Made by a program: the position numbers and the translations under genes
Assembly (NCBI RefSeq): GCF_047511655.1
Contig: NC_133391.1
Span: 127,194,906-127,258,905, forward strand
Source: Castor canadensis
Lineage: Eukaryota; Chordata; Mammalia; Rodentia; Castoridae
DNA length: 64,000 nt
Direction: 5' to 3'
The notes under the pieces: generated by a model
Told to the model about the DNA's origin: nothing
The model's database searches: none
The model's input: only the letters and a program-made list of their open reading frames with translations
In this document: piece by piece, positions 35,237 through 47,392 of the stretch
How positions within the stretch are numbered: position 1 is the stretch's first letter
How the letters are laid out: every line of letters begins with the position of its first letter

Positions 35237-36479
35237 CCCCATTTTCTTTGAGTTAATTCAAAGTTTGAGACTTGACATAGGGGCCATCTCATCTTCCACT
35301 ACCACTACGCTCCCTCTCCATAAGCCTATCTTCCATACCACTGTTCTTAACATCAACTTATTTCTACGTGTTCTGTAGGAACCATAAGCAGCCAGGGTTG
35401 AAATGACTTTGGAGACTGGCACATGCAGTAGTAGAAAGAGCTCAGACATCTAAGTAGCATTTTTCAAATTTCAGAGACCAGTTCCTGCCACATGGGAATT
35501 AGTACTTTGTTCCAAAGGGAAAATGTATTGAGTGTAGTCTTGGAGTATTATTTTCAAATGAGGTACAGGTTGTCCCAAAGTCCTAGAGGGTCCTGGTTCC
35601 AATGGATAGCTTATGAGATTTGCTCTTAAAAGAAGAAGCAAGCATTAGTTATTCTTCAGCCCGTGCATAAACTTTCTGTTCATAGGTCAATTTGTTCCAT
35701 GTTTCCACCGCTCTGCTAAGAATTCTAGGTCATCACGAGCTGGGCGTCCATACCATCCTCATAAAGTAGATAGAGTGCTGATTCTCTATCAGCACTAGAG
35801 AGGAAAGCTCTAGTTACAATAGACTTGAAGGCTTTCGGAGAGGTGAATAGAAAGGAAGTTTGATATTAAATGAGAAAACCATGCTTTCCTGCTTGCCTGC
35901 CTGAGCCTAAGGAGCCTTGCGTTGCTGTACTAGGCCTGCCTATTTAATGTATTTTAAAATTAAAGTCAACATGGAAATGAGTTGGGTGGGTGGCTCAAAT
36001 TGAATGGTCATTGTGCACCAGGCTGGTTATCTCACCATTTGTTATACAATAAAAGAGGATCAGATAAACACAGGCATAACCTTTGCCTCCATTGATAATG
36101 TAAATCATCCCTTGTATCATTTGTCTTTCCTTCAGGCTGGATACAAAAGGCACAGAAATGAACAATTCATGCCTAAACACAGGACAGCTTGAAAGCTAGT
36201 GCAAGTCAGATGTTTATTCTAGGTCATCATTAAGGAGCTGAGTAGATTTGCTTATAAACACAGGCTATTCTGTCTGTGGAGAGCCTGGTAGACAGAGTGG
36301 TTTTTGCCATGTGGAGACATCTCTTTTAAAGACACATTGCAACTTTTCTGCCTTGCACAGTAAGTTACATAGATAATTCTTTTTGTAGGGTATGAAATGT
36401 TGTTTCCTGAGCAGTGCAAAGCATAATGTGCTATAGAAACAATGCTTTTTCTCTCCACTTTGTACAAATGTCATTTTTC
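35237..36479. other. Unrecognised sequence with one short perfect hairpin
   Basis: A hairpin with 9-bp arms 'agtgctgat' (35774-35782) and 'atcagcact' (35788-35796) and a 5-base loop lies within. No gene or named repeat could be supported. Confidence 0.45.
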
Positions 36480-36990
36480 ATTACCTACTGAGTGGGAGTT
36501 CGCTAGAGATTGAGATGAGAGCAAAGATGCCCCTCCTGCAAATGGTCACGCAGGCAGCAAAGACCTCCGTGGGAGCTGGGAGAGTCTCCTCCCAGCAGCC
36601 TTCCCCACAATGAAGTTGTAGCACCAAGCCCTTGAAGGATGTCAAATCGTTTCAGCCCATCTATTTCCACTGCTCTCATAGTCTCCGCTGAGGGTTTTGT
36701 GGGTTGTTGTTTCTCTCACCCAGCCCAACCGAAGGCCGCTAAAGAAAAAGTGCCAAGACAAACAGAATGAGAGCCTTGGGGACCAGTAATGGGTACAGAG
36801 CGTGAGTGTGGTAATCATTCTTTTGATTTGTGCTCAGATATGTTTTCTATTTGCTTTCACACAGAATGCACATTTTCCCCCTGGATTGAAAATAATCTGA
36901 ACCAGGGTAAAACCATTACAAAGTGGCCTTCAAACGTCATATCTGTGCTGGAACTGAGTGACTGATCAGACATTTAAATATGGAAACTGG
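36480..36990. promoter_or_regulatory. Candidate conserved non-coding block
   Basis: This repeat-free segment has about nine CpGs, more than its surroundings. It includes 'aaccgaaggccgctaaagaa' near 36728, a palindrome-like 'gggagagtctcctccc' near 36577, and 'gtaatcattcttttgatttg' near 36811. No open frame crosses it. It may be an enhancer, but one sequence cannot show this. Confidence 0.25.
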
Positions 36991-37169
36991 GAATTCAGGT
37001 ACAGTTTAAAAAAATACATTAAGAGTTTTAATATTTGCTTTCTTGGGTCTCTCCTTCTCTCTCCATTTTTCTCTATGTGCTCTTTTTTTGAGAAAAAGAC
37101 TTTCTCAAATCTTTTTTAAGGATTCTGCATTTTTTTCCTTTTAATTTTGTTCCCATTTCAATGATTTGA

Positions 37170-37262
37170 TTTTGTTTTTTGGTTTTTGATACTAAGGATT
37201 GAATCCAGGCCCTTGTACAAGCTGACTGTGTGCTCTACCACTAAGCTACGCCCCAGCTCCAT
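37170..37262 (-). mobile_element. ID-like SINE, antisense
   Basis: The plus strand 'gtgctctaccactaagctac' and 'gccccagctcc' are the reverse complement of the tRNA-Ala-like ID head. 'gattgaatccaggcc' is the reversed B-box region. A T-rich stretch on the left (37168-37185) is the inverted A-tail. Unlike the other SINEs it has no B1 part. Confidence 0.85.
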
Positions 37263-39814
37263 GATTTGGTTTTATTCACAAAGCCTAAGATAAATAAATT
37301 ATTTTTTGCATCATTCCTAACAAACAGAACAAGGAAAGAAACTGATGGAGAAGTTTCAACATCCCCAGTGTCTGGGAATATTTCTTGGGGTCCCTGGTTC
37401 TTAAGTTAATAGGCATCTTAGATGTTCTCAGTGTCTGATAACCAGCCTCTTTGAAGTCGATCACAAGCAAAGAAAAAGGACATGTGGCATGACTGATTCT
37501 GCTGACTGTCCTCCATCCCCACCCAGGAGACAGGATGGAAAAACTCATTTGGGAAACAAAGCTGAATGTGCTCACACTGCACTGGGCAAGGCTCACAGCT
37601 GGTGGAGCCCCTGACAGCAGTCAGGCAAAGGAATCCTATCAAGAGGCTCCAAGTCCCAGGTTAATGTCAAGTGCTGGTTTTTCTTTTAGTTACTTAAGGA
37701 TCAAAGGAAAATTATTCAATAAAAAGGAACTTAAAGGGGACTTCTGTGTTCACATAAACCTTAATCAAGAACAATTGTTCAAAAGCAGCTCCTTGACCTG
37801 CCTTTTCATATCATCTTTCTAGTTCTCATACAGATTTGTGATTAAAATAAGGATTTCTCCACCACAGTTCAACATTCCCTCTCCTTTCAGCTGGCCAGAA
37901 TTTCACAAGGGTGACATGACAGTTTGTTGCTAAGGAACTAAAGACCATGTCACAATTGAGCACTGTAATGAAGAGTAAATACTTATCAACAGAGTGGATA
38001 TTGAGTATAAATAAGGTGTGAGTGTGCCCATGTGCACGTGTTTGTATGTGGTATTCTGACAATAAGAGAAGAAAGCAAAAAGTGTATTCCTACTGAAATG
38101 TGGATTATCAGCTGCCTGTTCTATGAAAGCTACTCTTTAATAACCTCCAATTGCTTCTTGTAAGAATACCACTCATGCATTTGAACTTTTCACTTCAGCT
38201 TATTTCCCTCCCTTCTGTTCAGATCCATGTGCCTTCACACTGTCTTGTCAGAGATTTATCACACTATGACCTTAGTCACATCCTCCTTTAAAAACAGTCA
38301 AGCACAAACTTCACAAAGTCTCTAAGATTTTAGGTGTTCAGCAGGGAGACTGGAACATGAAATTCCTCCCACTTGGAGCACACCCACACCGATGCTTCTC
38401 TAAAATCTATTTATCTTAGTCACGACCTATGAGCATGAATAGACTGTGGTGAATGTTCTCTGTATTCTGTGTGTCTAAGCACTGGAAAAAGTTAGAATTT
38501 ATACAGTTGTAATTTCTAGGGAGAAGTGCAGTAACTTCATAGTTCAAAAAAAAACCAGAATTATTTAAGAAGCAGAACATTTTCAATGCTTCTTTCTGTT
38601 TTGCACCATTAGAAAAGATTGCTATGTCTCAGTTTGATTTTTTTTTTTGCTATTCATGTTGCTGATTTTGTGATTGTTAGATTTTAAAAAAAGAGAAAAT
38701 CCAACAGCAGACGATCCCACAAATGAATAGTACACACACAATATTAGATAAGTACGTGCCATGAATAAAGAGGAAATGGGTATATGCAGAAGAGGAAACC
38801 ATGAGCCGTTGAAAATTGAAGATAAGAGTTTAATTACTTATATAGAACAGTATGGGGAGATATGATCTGAATTTGACCGAAGAGAGGTAAACTTCAGTGG
38901 TCAAATCTTGGCCAGCATCTTGCTTGAACTCTGGCTGTCTCTACTGCAGTTCAGGGCAATTCAGAGTAACGCATGTTTACTTTGCCTAATTGCAGACGTT
39001 GAACATTAATGAGTTTTCTGAACACTGCAATGAAGAAGTTGGGTATGAAAGGGGAACCGAAAGGTACATGGAAATGGAAAAAAAAAAATGTCCTGGGAAT
39101 GTGGGAAACTTCATTTTGGTGGGCTGGGAGAAGTCCAAACAAAATAGGTTTAGAAAGAGGTGATATAGTTAAGACACTCACTCATCCAAACTATAACTGA
39201 GCTATAAATGTAGAGTTTGACTCTGACCTCCCATAAATGACACAAGCATGCTGACAAGCAAACAAACAGTGTGTCATTTGATTCTGCCCGTCATGTATAT
39301 TACATTGAATTCTTTTCTGTGCTTCCTGGAGATTTTTTTTCTCCAGTGCTCCTAAAAATATAATGCTTACACATGTACACAATCTGAGAATAAAAAAACA
39401 GGAAGTACCTAAAACCTAAATGCCTACTGGAAAATGTGTAGTGGAAGACAAACCTTTGAATAGGACCATTGTAAATGTGGTTTAAAGTAATGAGGTCTAT
39501 ATAGCCTTAAGACAAGGGCATGTAGGAGTTTCAACATATGTTGAATCCTTTCTGTTCAGGCCTCTGCCAAGGTCCCCAGAGATCAAAAAAGAGAGCAAGG
39601 AATGGGCTCTTCCCTTGAGCATTAGAACATGACTAAAAAACATCAAAGAGGTATATGGAATTGCATAAGCAAAGGGTTCTAAGAATGGCTTTAGCCAAAC
39701 ATGCCACAGAAGAGATGAGTAATCAGAGTGAAGAAGAAGGGGGATCCTTGGGTTGGAGAATGGTAAAAGCAAAGGTAAGGAGGTTAGAACAGCCTTTGAT
39801 GACTTGAAATATTC
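37263..39814. other. Unique or unrecognised sequence
   Basis: Only chance open frames are present, for example at 37285-37596 and 37535-37822 in opposite strands. No repeat family or exon could be supported across this 2.5-kb interval. Confidence 0.35.
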
Positions 39815-40330
39815 TGGGTATCTATTGGTATGTAACACACTACCTCAATACTTAGTGGTTTAAAACAAACATTGTGTTTTTCTCTCAGTTTTTGTGACTC
39901 TAATTCTGGATGGGCTCACAGGGGTGGTTTATGTTGTATCTACAAGGCATCAACTGAGGCTAGAGGAGCCATTTCCAAGATGGCATTTCACTCATAAGTT
40001 TGTGGCTTGGAGCTTATTACAGTTCTCTCTCTCTCTCTCCTCTCCTTTTTTCTCTCTCTCATTTGTCTCACCATACTTGGGTTCCTCACAATGTGGCAAA
40101 TTCAGGGTAATAGGATTTCTTACAAGATAACTTATAGTTCCAAAAGAGCATTCCCAGGGTCACAAGCAAAAGTTACAAAGCTTCCTATGCCCTAACCTTA
40201 GAAGACTGAAATATCGCTTCTTGTGCATTCTAACTTACACCAGGACCATATTTATATTCAAGAGAATAGGACTTAACCTCCATCTCTCAATAGGACAAAC
40301 AGCAAAAAATGTGCGTCCAACTTTAATATA
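39815..40330 (-). mobile_element. MLT1-like MaLR LTR, antisense
   Basis: 'ctattggtatgtaacacact', 'acttagtggtttaaaacaaa', 'gatgggctcacaggggtggt' and 'tcataagtttgtggcttgga' follow the reverse-complement order of an MLT1-type LTR and neighbours. A CT microsatellite lies at about 40024-40063. The right edge is approximate. Confidence 0.5.
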
Positions 40331-40596
40331 CCACAGAAGCAGAGTGGCTTAAGTAGATAGGGCTGGAGAGCAGACGCAATCATTAAAGCAGGAGGCTGAG
40401 GATGAGCACAGAAGACTTTGAGGTAAAATTGAGGGGTTGAACACAGTCTTATCAGGGCACAATGTCTTGAGGATCTTCTCTTGTCTAGATGAAAGAAAGC
40501 ACCATGGTCTTCTAGAGTTCCCAGGCATTTTGACTAGGTAGATAAGGAAGACTGCCATTCTCATTGGAGTCTCCCTAACAGGAAACTTCCCAGTTG

Positions 40597-40965
40597 TGTT
40601 GGTCAATTTTTTTTTGTCACTGCAACAAAGACCAGAGAGAAAAATTTAAAGAATCAAAGATTTAATTAGGCTCAAAGTTTCAGAGGTTTCAGTCTTTGGT
40701 TAGCTTGCTCCATTGCTATGGGGCTAGGAACTAGTAAGAGCAAAACTGTTCACTTCATGGTGACTTAGAAGCAGAGAGAGGGAGACAGGAAGAGGCCAAG
40801 GACAAGATATTCCTCAACCTCTCCACACCTGGCCCAGTGACCTGCTTCCTCTAACTAGGCTCCACATATTAAAGCATCTACTACCTCCAAAATAGGGCCA
40901 CCAGCTAGGGACCAAGACTTCCACACATGAGCCTGTGGGGAACATTTCATATTCAAACCATAACA
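40597..40965 (-). mobile_element. MaLR (MST-like) solo LTR, antisense
   Basis: The block starts 'tgttggtcaatttttttttg' and ends 'attcaaaccataaca', fitting TG...CA. It includes 'tcaaagtttcagaggtttca', 'ggctccacatattaaagcat' and 'gcctgtggggaacatttc'. It is homologous to the copy at 8145-8486. An L1 fragment starts within a few bases of its right end. Confidence 0.8.
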
Positions 40966-40967
40966 CC

Positions 40968-41735
40968 AACCAATCCCACTCCTGGGGATATACCCAAAGG
41001 AATGCAACTCAGGTTACTCCATAGGCATCTATATACCCATGTTTATTGCAGCACTATTCACAATAGCCAAATTATGGAAACAGCCAAGATGCCCCACTAC
41101 TGACGATTGGATTAAGAAAATGTGGTACTTGTACACAATGGAATTTTACTGAGCCGTGAAGAATGGAATCTTGTCATTGGCAAGTAAATGTATTTAACTG
41201 GAGAACATCATCTTAAGCGAAGTTAGCCAGGCTCAGAAGGCCAAAAATTGTTATGTTCTTCCTCATTTGTGGACTTTAGAACTAAAACAAATTCAATAAT
41301 ATTATTGGACATGGGTCACACGCTAAGGGGAGAATACATACAGGAGGAATAGGGAAAAGTAAGAAACCCAAAACTTGAAAGTGTTTGATGTGCCCACTGT
41401 AAAGGAGATAATATAGTAACCTTAAAACAACAGAAGTCACTATGGGAAGGTGACCAGGAAGTAGAGAAGAGGTCTGGTAGAGATGAACCAATGTGAGTTA
41501 TAATACACAAGTTCATGGAAGCAATGCTAAGAATCTCTCTGTATAGCTATCTTTATCTCAAGCTAGCAAAAATGCTGTCTTTCTTATTATCTCTTATGTT
41601 TTCTCTTCAATAGACTTGGAGAAGAGGAAAAAACAGGTTCTGCCTGGAAGCTAGGGGCCGGGGGGTGGGGGGCAGTGGGGAGAGATGGTCCAAACAATGT
41701 ATGCACATATGAATAAATGAATAATTTTTTTTAAA
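40968..41735 (+). mobile_element. 5'-truncated LINE-1 with complete 3' UTR, sense
   Basis: The ORF2 3' end is recognisable ('gcactattcacaatagccaa', 'gaaaatgtggtacttgtaca') but has stops. It is followed by a 3' UTR with 'tgtatagctatctttatctc', a G-rich tract at 41654-41680 and the end 'tatgcacatatgaataaatg' plus an A/T-rich tail. The younger L1 at 46271-46837 has the same 3' UTR. Confidence 0.85.
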
Positions 41736-43875
41736 TGTTAAGGAGTTGAAGGAAAGACAGTCGGGGCAGAGGAGACTCAGACCAAAAATAAATGTAAATT
41801 TTTATACTGATTTAAAATTTTTAAAAAATTATATCTCAAAATTTTTATTAAAAAGGGGAAATGAAAAAATTCTCAAATTAAAAAAAAAACATAACATAAC
41901 ACCAATAACACCAGTCAAAGAATATGTGGCTATGAAGAACAGAAACTCATTCAGTCAGTTTCAGAAAAACAAGGGACTATTCAGAAGCAGAACAGGAAAG
42001 TATAGGAGTGTCCCAAGAAGTAGAGGAGTTGGGTTCCAGGAATTCTGACAAGCTTGACACGACAGACCCCAGAGCCAGGACTACCCTCTTCCTGACAGGG
42101 CCTTGAGGTCTCTCCTCTCTTTGCTGACTTTGATCTCTTGCTTCTCTTCACAGATGTGCTTTCTTCACTGACTCATCAGAGTACACATGGCTGAAAATGG
42201 CTGCCTCAGGCCTGTGTGGCTGCTGATTCCTACACAACTGATCTGCCTTTCATTCTAAGCAGGTTGTGCCTCTTGACTTCATTTCTGGAGAGGGGGCATT
42301 AGTTGGATTAGACCAGTCTATGGACTGGTTTCCCTTGAGTCAAATGTCCACTCTTGGTGCAATCAGTGATGACTGCAGGGCAGACTCTGATATTTAAAGA
42401 AAAGCAACCATCATCACCTGGTTCCTCCTGCTGTCTGTGAAAGAGTATAGATAGGGAGTAGTTCCATAGAAAAGGCATATGATGGTTAAGTGACATAAAA
42501 AGCTATGTGGAAAACATGGTAGCCTGGCACTGGGGAACAGAGTAAGGACAGAGCAGTTTGGTCCCCAAGCCATTCCCATTCCAAAGCCCTTCCCTGATGG
42601 AGTCAGATGCATTTCCTATTGAACTTGTCCTGGCAGCCTTGATATATGAAGCAGTAATGGACAGTAATGAATAGTATCAAAGAAGATCCTTTCTTATCTG
42701 GTTCTCACAGAGGATTTGAATGCTTGTAAAATAGTATTTTGGGGGTACTGGCCCACTCTTCTCATATTATTCTCCAGCATACATATCCATATCCATGTCA
42801 TAAGGGAAAGATTGATAGCATAAGTGTGCTTTAGTAATTTCAAGGAAAATTACTAACTTAAAAAAATGAGTAAGAAAACAAATCCCAGTTAGAGGAAAGT
42901 ATTAATGGCATTTCATACTGTCATAGAAAAATGCAAATAAGAATTTTCCTTTTTAATTAGCACCCCTAAATCAGGACAAATTTTAAATTGATGGGAGTGC
43001 TTTCAACACCAGAGAAAGGATATTGATCTTCTTATGGTAAAGGTAAGTATGAAGTACATTAAAAATCACTATTTTCTCAATAATCAAGTTTTACCTCTAC
43101 AATCACTTTGGACTATGACATTCCTTCAGAAATGCTGCCTGCTCAAAATTCTCAAACAGCAGTACTGAATGGAATTCTGCTTGGGTAGGAGAAATGTGGC
43201 CAGGCAGTCAAAATTAATTTGTTCCTGTGATTGACATCAAGGCCTGTGTGTCAGCCAAGCTCTCATACCATCTGCGCTCTGATTATGATCAATAGGTATT
43301 TGTGATACACCAGGAAATGTGCTGTTTGATTTCTTTTACATGGAAGAAGAGACAAAAATGTCTCAACCTAGAGTCTCCTCATGTGGATGTAGAAGCTTGT
43401 TGATGAATTATTAGGATACAGAGTTTGCACTGATAAACTTTTGAACTTTCATTGAACTTGTAGATTTAGAATAGGCAGTTTTTCCAAGAGGAAAATTCAC
43501 CAGACAACCAACAATTTTTCTTTCACATATTTAAGCAAGATGTTCGATCTGGTAAGGAAATAATAGTAATTTATGTCTTTGATAATTGAGAAGGATTATA
43601 GTTCTATACACAAAAAAAGCAACCATCACCCAGGCCCTGTGAGTCACAAACCCATTAAAGAAGAAGCTTCCAGCTTAAAAGCAGATGAAACCTCCGGATC
43701 TTGAGGGCGGTGTTTTCCAAGAGGGAGTTAAGAGAAGGGAAAGAAATCCCCATGTACTTATAAAATTAGGGTTCCATCTCTGCCTTTTTTCCAAACAACC
43801 ATAATAACACTTAGCAGATTCACTTGATATCCCACACTAAAAGAAAAGCATGCACATTGCTCCCTGCATATTCCA
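41736..43875. other. Unique or unrecognised sequence
   Basis: A 100-codon open frame at 41746-42048 starts in the A/T-rich sequence next to the L1 end and lacks domain or splice support. No other feature was recognised. Confidence 0.35.
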
Positions 43876-44127
43876 CTGTGTCCACACACACACAGACTCA
43901 CACATACACTAACCCTGGCTGGGAGAAAACTCTCCAAACAGCAGCGAGGAAGCTGCCTCCTTCAATCTGCAGAGACCCATCATTCTCTGAACATCATTTG
44001 TCCTCTAATCTGTAGGAACAGTCTGGAGCAGATTAAAGGTTAAGAGGGAAGATTGCTGACCAGCTGGAAACATGTGTTTGATACAATCAAATCGCTACAA
44101 GAAATTATTTTACTGATAAAATAGTGT
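43876..44127 (+). repeat. Left arm of a long inverted repeat
   Basis: This segment matches the reverse complement of 45183-45428. From 43911 to 44127 I count about nine mismatches, or roughly 96% identity. Identity falls off at a CA-rich stretch on the outside and stops sharply at 44127 on the inside. It does not look like a repeat family I know. A matching pair of short open frames in the two arms is a by-product of the duplication. Confidence 0.9.
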
Positions 44128-45182
44128 CGACAGAGATCAGGTTCCTGAGAGATGGGAATTACTAATTTTGCTGCTATGACATTGAACAGCTTGCATTAAA
44201 AATACATGCTGGCTTGTGGCTCTTTGGCTTGGTTGGTATAATGCACCAGAGACTTCAACTAAATGCTGGCCACTCTACAGCTCGGTTGTCCTTATTAATG
44301 ACAAAACCTTCCCTCCAAGATACTTCACTATAATACTTTGCTTCCCTGTAATTCAATTTGAGTCAGTTCCACCATTATTTTTGAGCATGAACTTGCTAGA
44401 TACTAAAAAAATGAGGACACAATCTTATTACAATTTGTTGATAGCTGATGTTTATAGCATCACAGGTGTTATAGTGTAAGGTTATAAGCCTGGAAAACTG
44501 CTGATAAGAATGAGGAACACACCCTCAAAGAGAAGGCTAGGATGGAGTGAGCTCCAATTGGGGGATCCAGTGTGTGCTATTTTGGTTGCAAGAAATGGAG
44601 ACTTAAGCAAATTTTCAAAAGTAATCGGGGTAAGAAAATGTTATTATAAGAACTTGTATAGGCCTAGAATCTCATTATTCTCTCCTCTTCCTCTCATGGC
44701 ATCTGTACCACATCAGCATGTTTGCTTTGCCTCCTGTCTCTACTGACTTGGCCTACTCAAAGTTTCTATTTCCTCATAATGATGGTTTGCACAAGACCTC
44801 TCATGACCTTGGCTTTATCTCCTGGTGTTCAGTTTTAGTAATCACTGCTAACCACCTTATTTGAATTTTTTAAGTAGAGAGCATTTCATTTCCCCTGCTC
44901 AAATTGCATGTGGACACACTCAGGGTTCTGGTCAGTTACTAGATGGATTGCTCTAGTGTTGAACCATGGACCAATCCTCTATGACCAAAAGCACTGGGTC
45001 AAAGGGTACAAATAAAGCTGTTCTTTTACCATGGGCAGTTCAATTTATAAAGGGCTTGGCAGGCATTCTGACCCATGGGATAACTAGGAAAGTTTCCAAG
45101 GAGGAGATAACATTTGAGGTGATCATAAAAGAATCCTATGAAGGGACAAGCAAATATGAAGGAAAATGGAGGATCTCAGCCA
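44128..45182. other. 1055-bp spacer between inverted-repeat arms
   Basis: This is mainly unrecognised sequence with no convincing exon. Text near 45068-45130 ('gataacatttgaggtgatca') recalls an old interspersed repeat. Because the flanking arms are inverted and nearly identical, this interval could flip by recombination. Confidence 0.5.
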
Positions 45183-45428
45183 ACACTATTTTATCAGTAA
45201 AATAATTTCTTGTAGCAAGTTGATTGTATCAAACACATGTTTCCAGCTGGTCAGCAATCTTCCCTTCTAACCTTTAATCTGCTCCAGACTGTTCCTACAG
45301 ATTAGAGGACAGATGATGTTCAGAGAATGATGGGTCTCTGCAGATTGAAGGAGGCAGCTCCCTCGCTGCTGTTTGGAAGGTTGTCTCCCAGCCAGGGTTA
45401 GTGTGGGTCTGTATGTGTGGGCACAGGC
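45183..45428 (-). repeat. Right arm of a long inverted repeat
   Basis: This is the reverse complement of 43876-44127. The shared landmarks include 'tcagtaaaataatttcttgt', 'acacatgtttccagctggtc', 'tttaatctgctccagactgt' and 'cagccagggtta'. Differences are mostly single-base, with small length changes in the CA-rich outer end. Confidence 0.9.
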
Positions 45429-45486
45429 AAACACAGCACCACAAATAAGAAAGTAGGGAGTATATTTGTGAGTACTTTGTTTGGTT

Positions 45487-45557
45487 AAAGCAGTATTTCT
45501 CAAACCTTCTGTGCATGTGAATCACCTGGAGAATCTTGTTAAAAATATAGACTCCTA
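45487..45557 (+). mobile_element. MER5-like element, left half
   Basis: 'cagtatttctcaaaccttct' and 'gaatcacctggagaatcttg' are the terminal part of a MER5-type hAT element. It is cut at 45557 by an L1, and its right half resumes at 47288. Confidence 0.7.
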
Positions 45558-47270
45558 AGTCAGGTTACAATAAAGACACCTGCATACTCATGTTTATTGC
45601 AGCATTATTCACAGTAGCTAAGCTATAGAAACAGCTAAGATGCCCCACAACTAATGAATGGATTAAGAAAATGTGGTATTTATATACAATGGAATTTTAT
45701 TCAGTCATAAAGAAGAATGAAATTTTGTCATTTGCAGGTAAATGGATGGAAATGGAGAACATCATCTTAAGTGAAGTTAGCCAGGTTCAGAAAGCCAAAG
45801 GCCACATGTTTTCTCTCATATGTGGAATATAGATCCAATACAAATATAAGCAATATTATATATACATACAAATATATTCAGAACATATGCCCAAAAGTGG
45901 AACTGGTAGAAGAGACTAAGAGAAGAGGAAAAGAAGGAAAGAAAGATAGTGAATAATAATGAAATACATCACATCTGTGTAGGAGCAAGACACAGTGAAA
46001 CACACTGAAAGCTGTTAAACAACACAGGATGGGGGAAAGGGTGAGGAAGTACACTGGAGGGGGTCAGATTGACTTAAGCACAATTATGTACAGATATAAT
46101 GCCAAGACACAAATCCTACTGAACAATGAACAGACACCTAAATAGTGAAAGACAAGAATGAAAAACAGGTCACACTAAGGGAGGGCAGTCATGAGAGGAG
46201 GAGAGTAAAAGAAGGAAATAAAGAAGGTGAATACAGTTGATGTACTTTCTATATAAGAATGAATATAGAAACATCATTCTGAGTGAGGTTAGCCTGGCCC
46301 AAAAGACCAAAAATCGTATGTTCTCCCTCATATGTGGACATTAGATCAAGGGCAAACACAACAATGGGATTGGACTTTGAGCACATGATAAAAGCGAGAG
46401 CACACAGGGGAGGGGTGAGGATAGGTAAGACACCTAAAAAATTTGCTAGCATTTGTTGCCTTTAACGCAGAGAAACTAAAGCAGATACCTTAAAGCAACT
46501 GAGGCCAATAAGAAAAGGGGACCAGGAACTAGAGAAAAGGTGAGATCAAAAAGAATTAACCTAGAAGGTAACACACACGCACAGGAAATTAAGGTGTCAA
46601 CTCCCTGTATAGCTATCCTTATCTCAACTAGCAAAAACCCTTGTTCCTTCCTATTATTGCTTATACTCTCTCTACAACAAAATTAGAGATAAGGGCAAAA
46701 TAGTTTCTGCCAGGTATTGAGAGGGTGGGCAGGAGAGGGAGGGGGCAGGTGCTAAGGGAGGGGGTGGGGGCAGGGGGGAGAAATGACCCAAGCCTTGTAT
46801 GCACATATGAATAATAAGATAATAATAATAATAAAAAAATGAATATAGAATATTTAAACCTGTTGAAATCACCACTAGAAGGGTGCTAAAGCAGAAAGGA
46901 GAAAAATGGAGGGGATGAAATGCCATAATGAAACTCCCTGTGTAGCTATCTTAAACATACAAAAATGTCTTTTTTCAAAAATGAAGGTCAGGAAAAGTAA
47001 AAACAGGTCTTGTTTGGGGGTTGGTACCAGTGGGAAGGGGGAGGACACAAGGAAAGAGCATCGGAGGGCCAATATAGTGGAAGTATTATGTAGCAATGTA
47101 TGAAAGTGGAGCAATGAGACCTGTTGAAAATATTCTAAGAAGAGGGAGAGAGGAGATAAAAGAGAATGATGGATGGGGTGAATCTAATTAAGATAAATTG
47201 TAAGCACTTTTGTAAATGTCACAATGTACCCTCAGTACAACAATAATATGCTAATAAAAATTAAAAATAC
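45558..47270 (+). mobile_element. LINE-1 3' portion, sense, split by a younger LINE-1
   Basis: The ORF2 3' end begins at about 45570 ('catgtttattgcagcattat', 'ggaattttattcagtcataa'). A 3' UTR runs on to 46257 and resumes from 46851 ('aattgtaagcacttttgtaa', 'atgctaataaaaattaaaaa'). Its 17-bp flanks, 45541-45557 and 47271-47287, match with two differences, as expected of an aged target-site duplication. It is 5'-truncated and non-coding. Confidence 0.8.
46258..46850 (+). mobile_element. Younger 5'-truncated LINE-1 inserted in the LINE-1, with 13-bp target-site duplication
   Basis: The insertion occupies about 46271-46837. It starts near the ORF2 end ('catcattctgagtgaggtta') and has a 3' UTR like that at 41735, a G-rich tract at about 46721-46779 and an A-rich tail. 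The 13-bp sequence 'aatgaatatagaa' is found exactly at 46258-46270 and again at 46838-46850. The exact duplication implies a more recent insertion than that of the host L1. Confidence 0.9.
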
Positions 47271-47287
47271 AAAAATACAGATTCCTA

Positions 47288-47392
47288 TTCAATAGATCCC
47301 AAGTAGGGCCTGAGATTCTACATCTCTAACAAGTTCCCAGGTGATGCTGATGAACTGGGACACACTTTAAGCAGTAGGGCTAGAGCAAAGGG
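47288..47392 (+). mobile_element. MER5-like element, right half
   Basis: 'gcctgagattctacatctct', 'aacaagttcccaggtgatgc' and 'tgatgaactgggacacac' are the other part of a MER5-type element. It continues the left half at 45487-45557 if the L1 is removed. Confidence 0.65.

Noticed and set aside
43824-45525. Matching short open frames in two places, suggesting a duplicated gene
   Set aside because: They fall in the arms of the inverted repeat and reflect the DNA duplication. There is no evidence of coding constraint.
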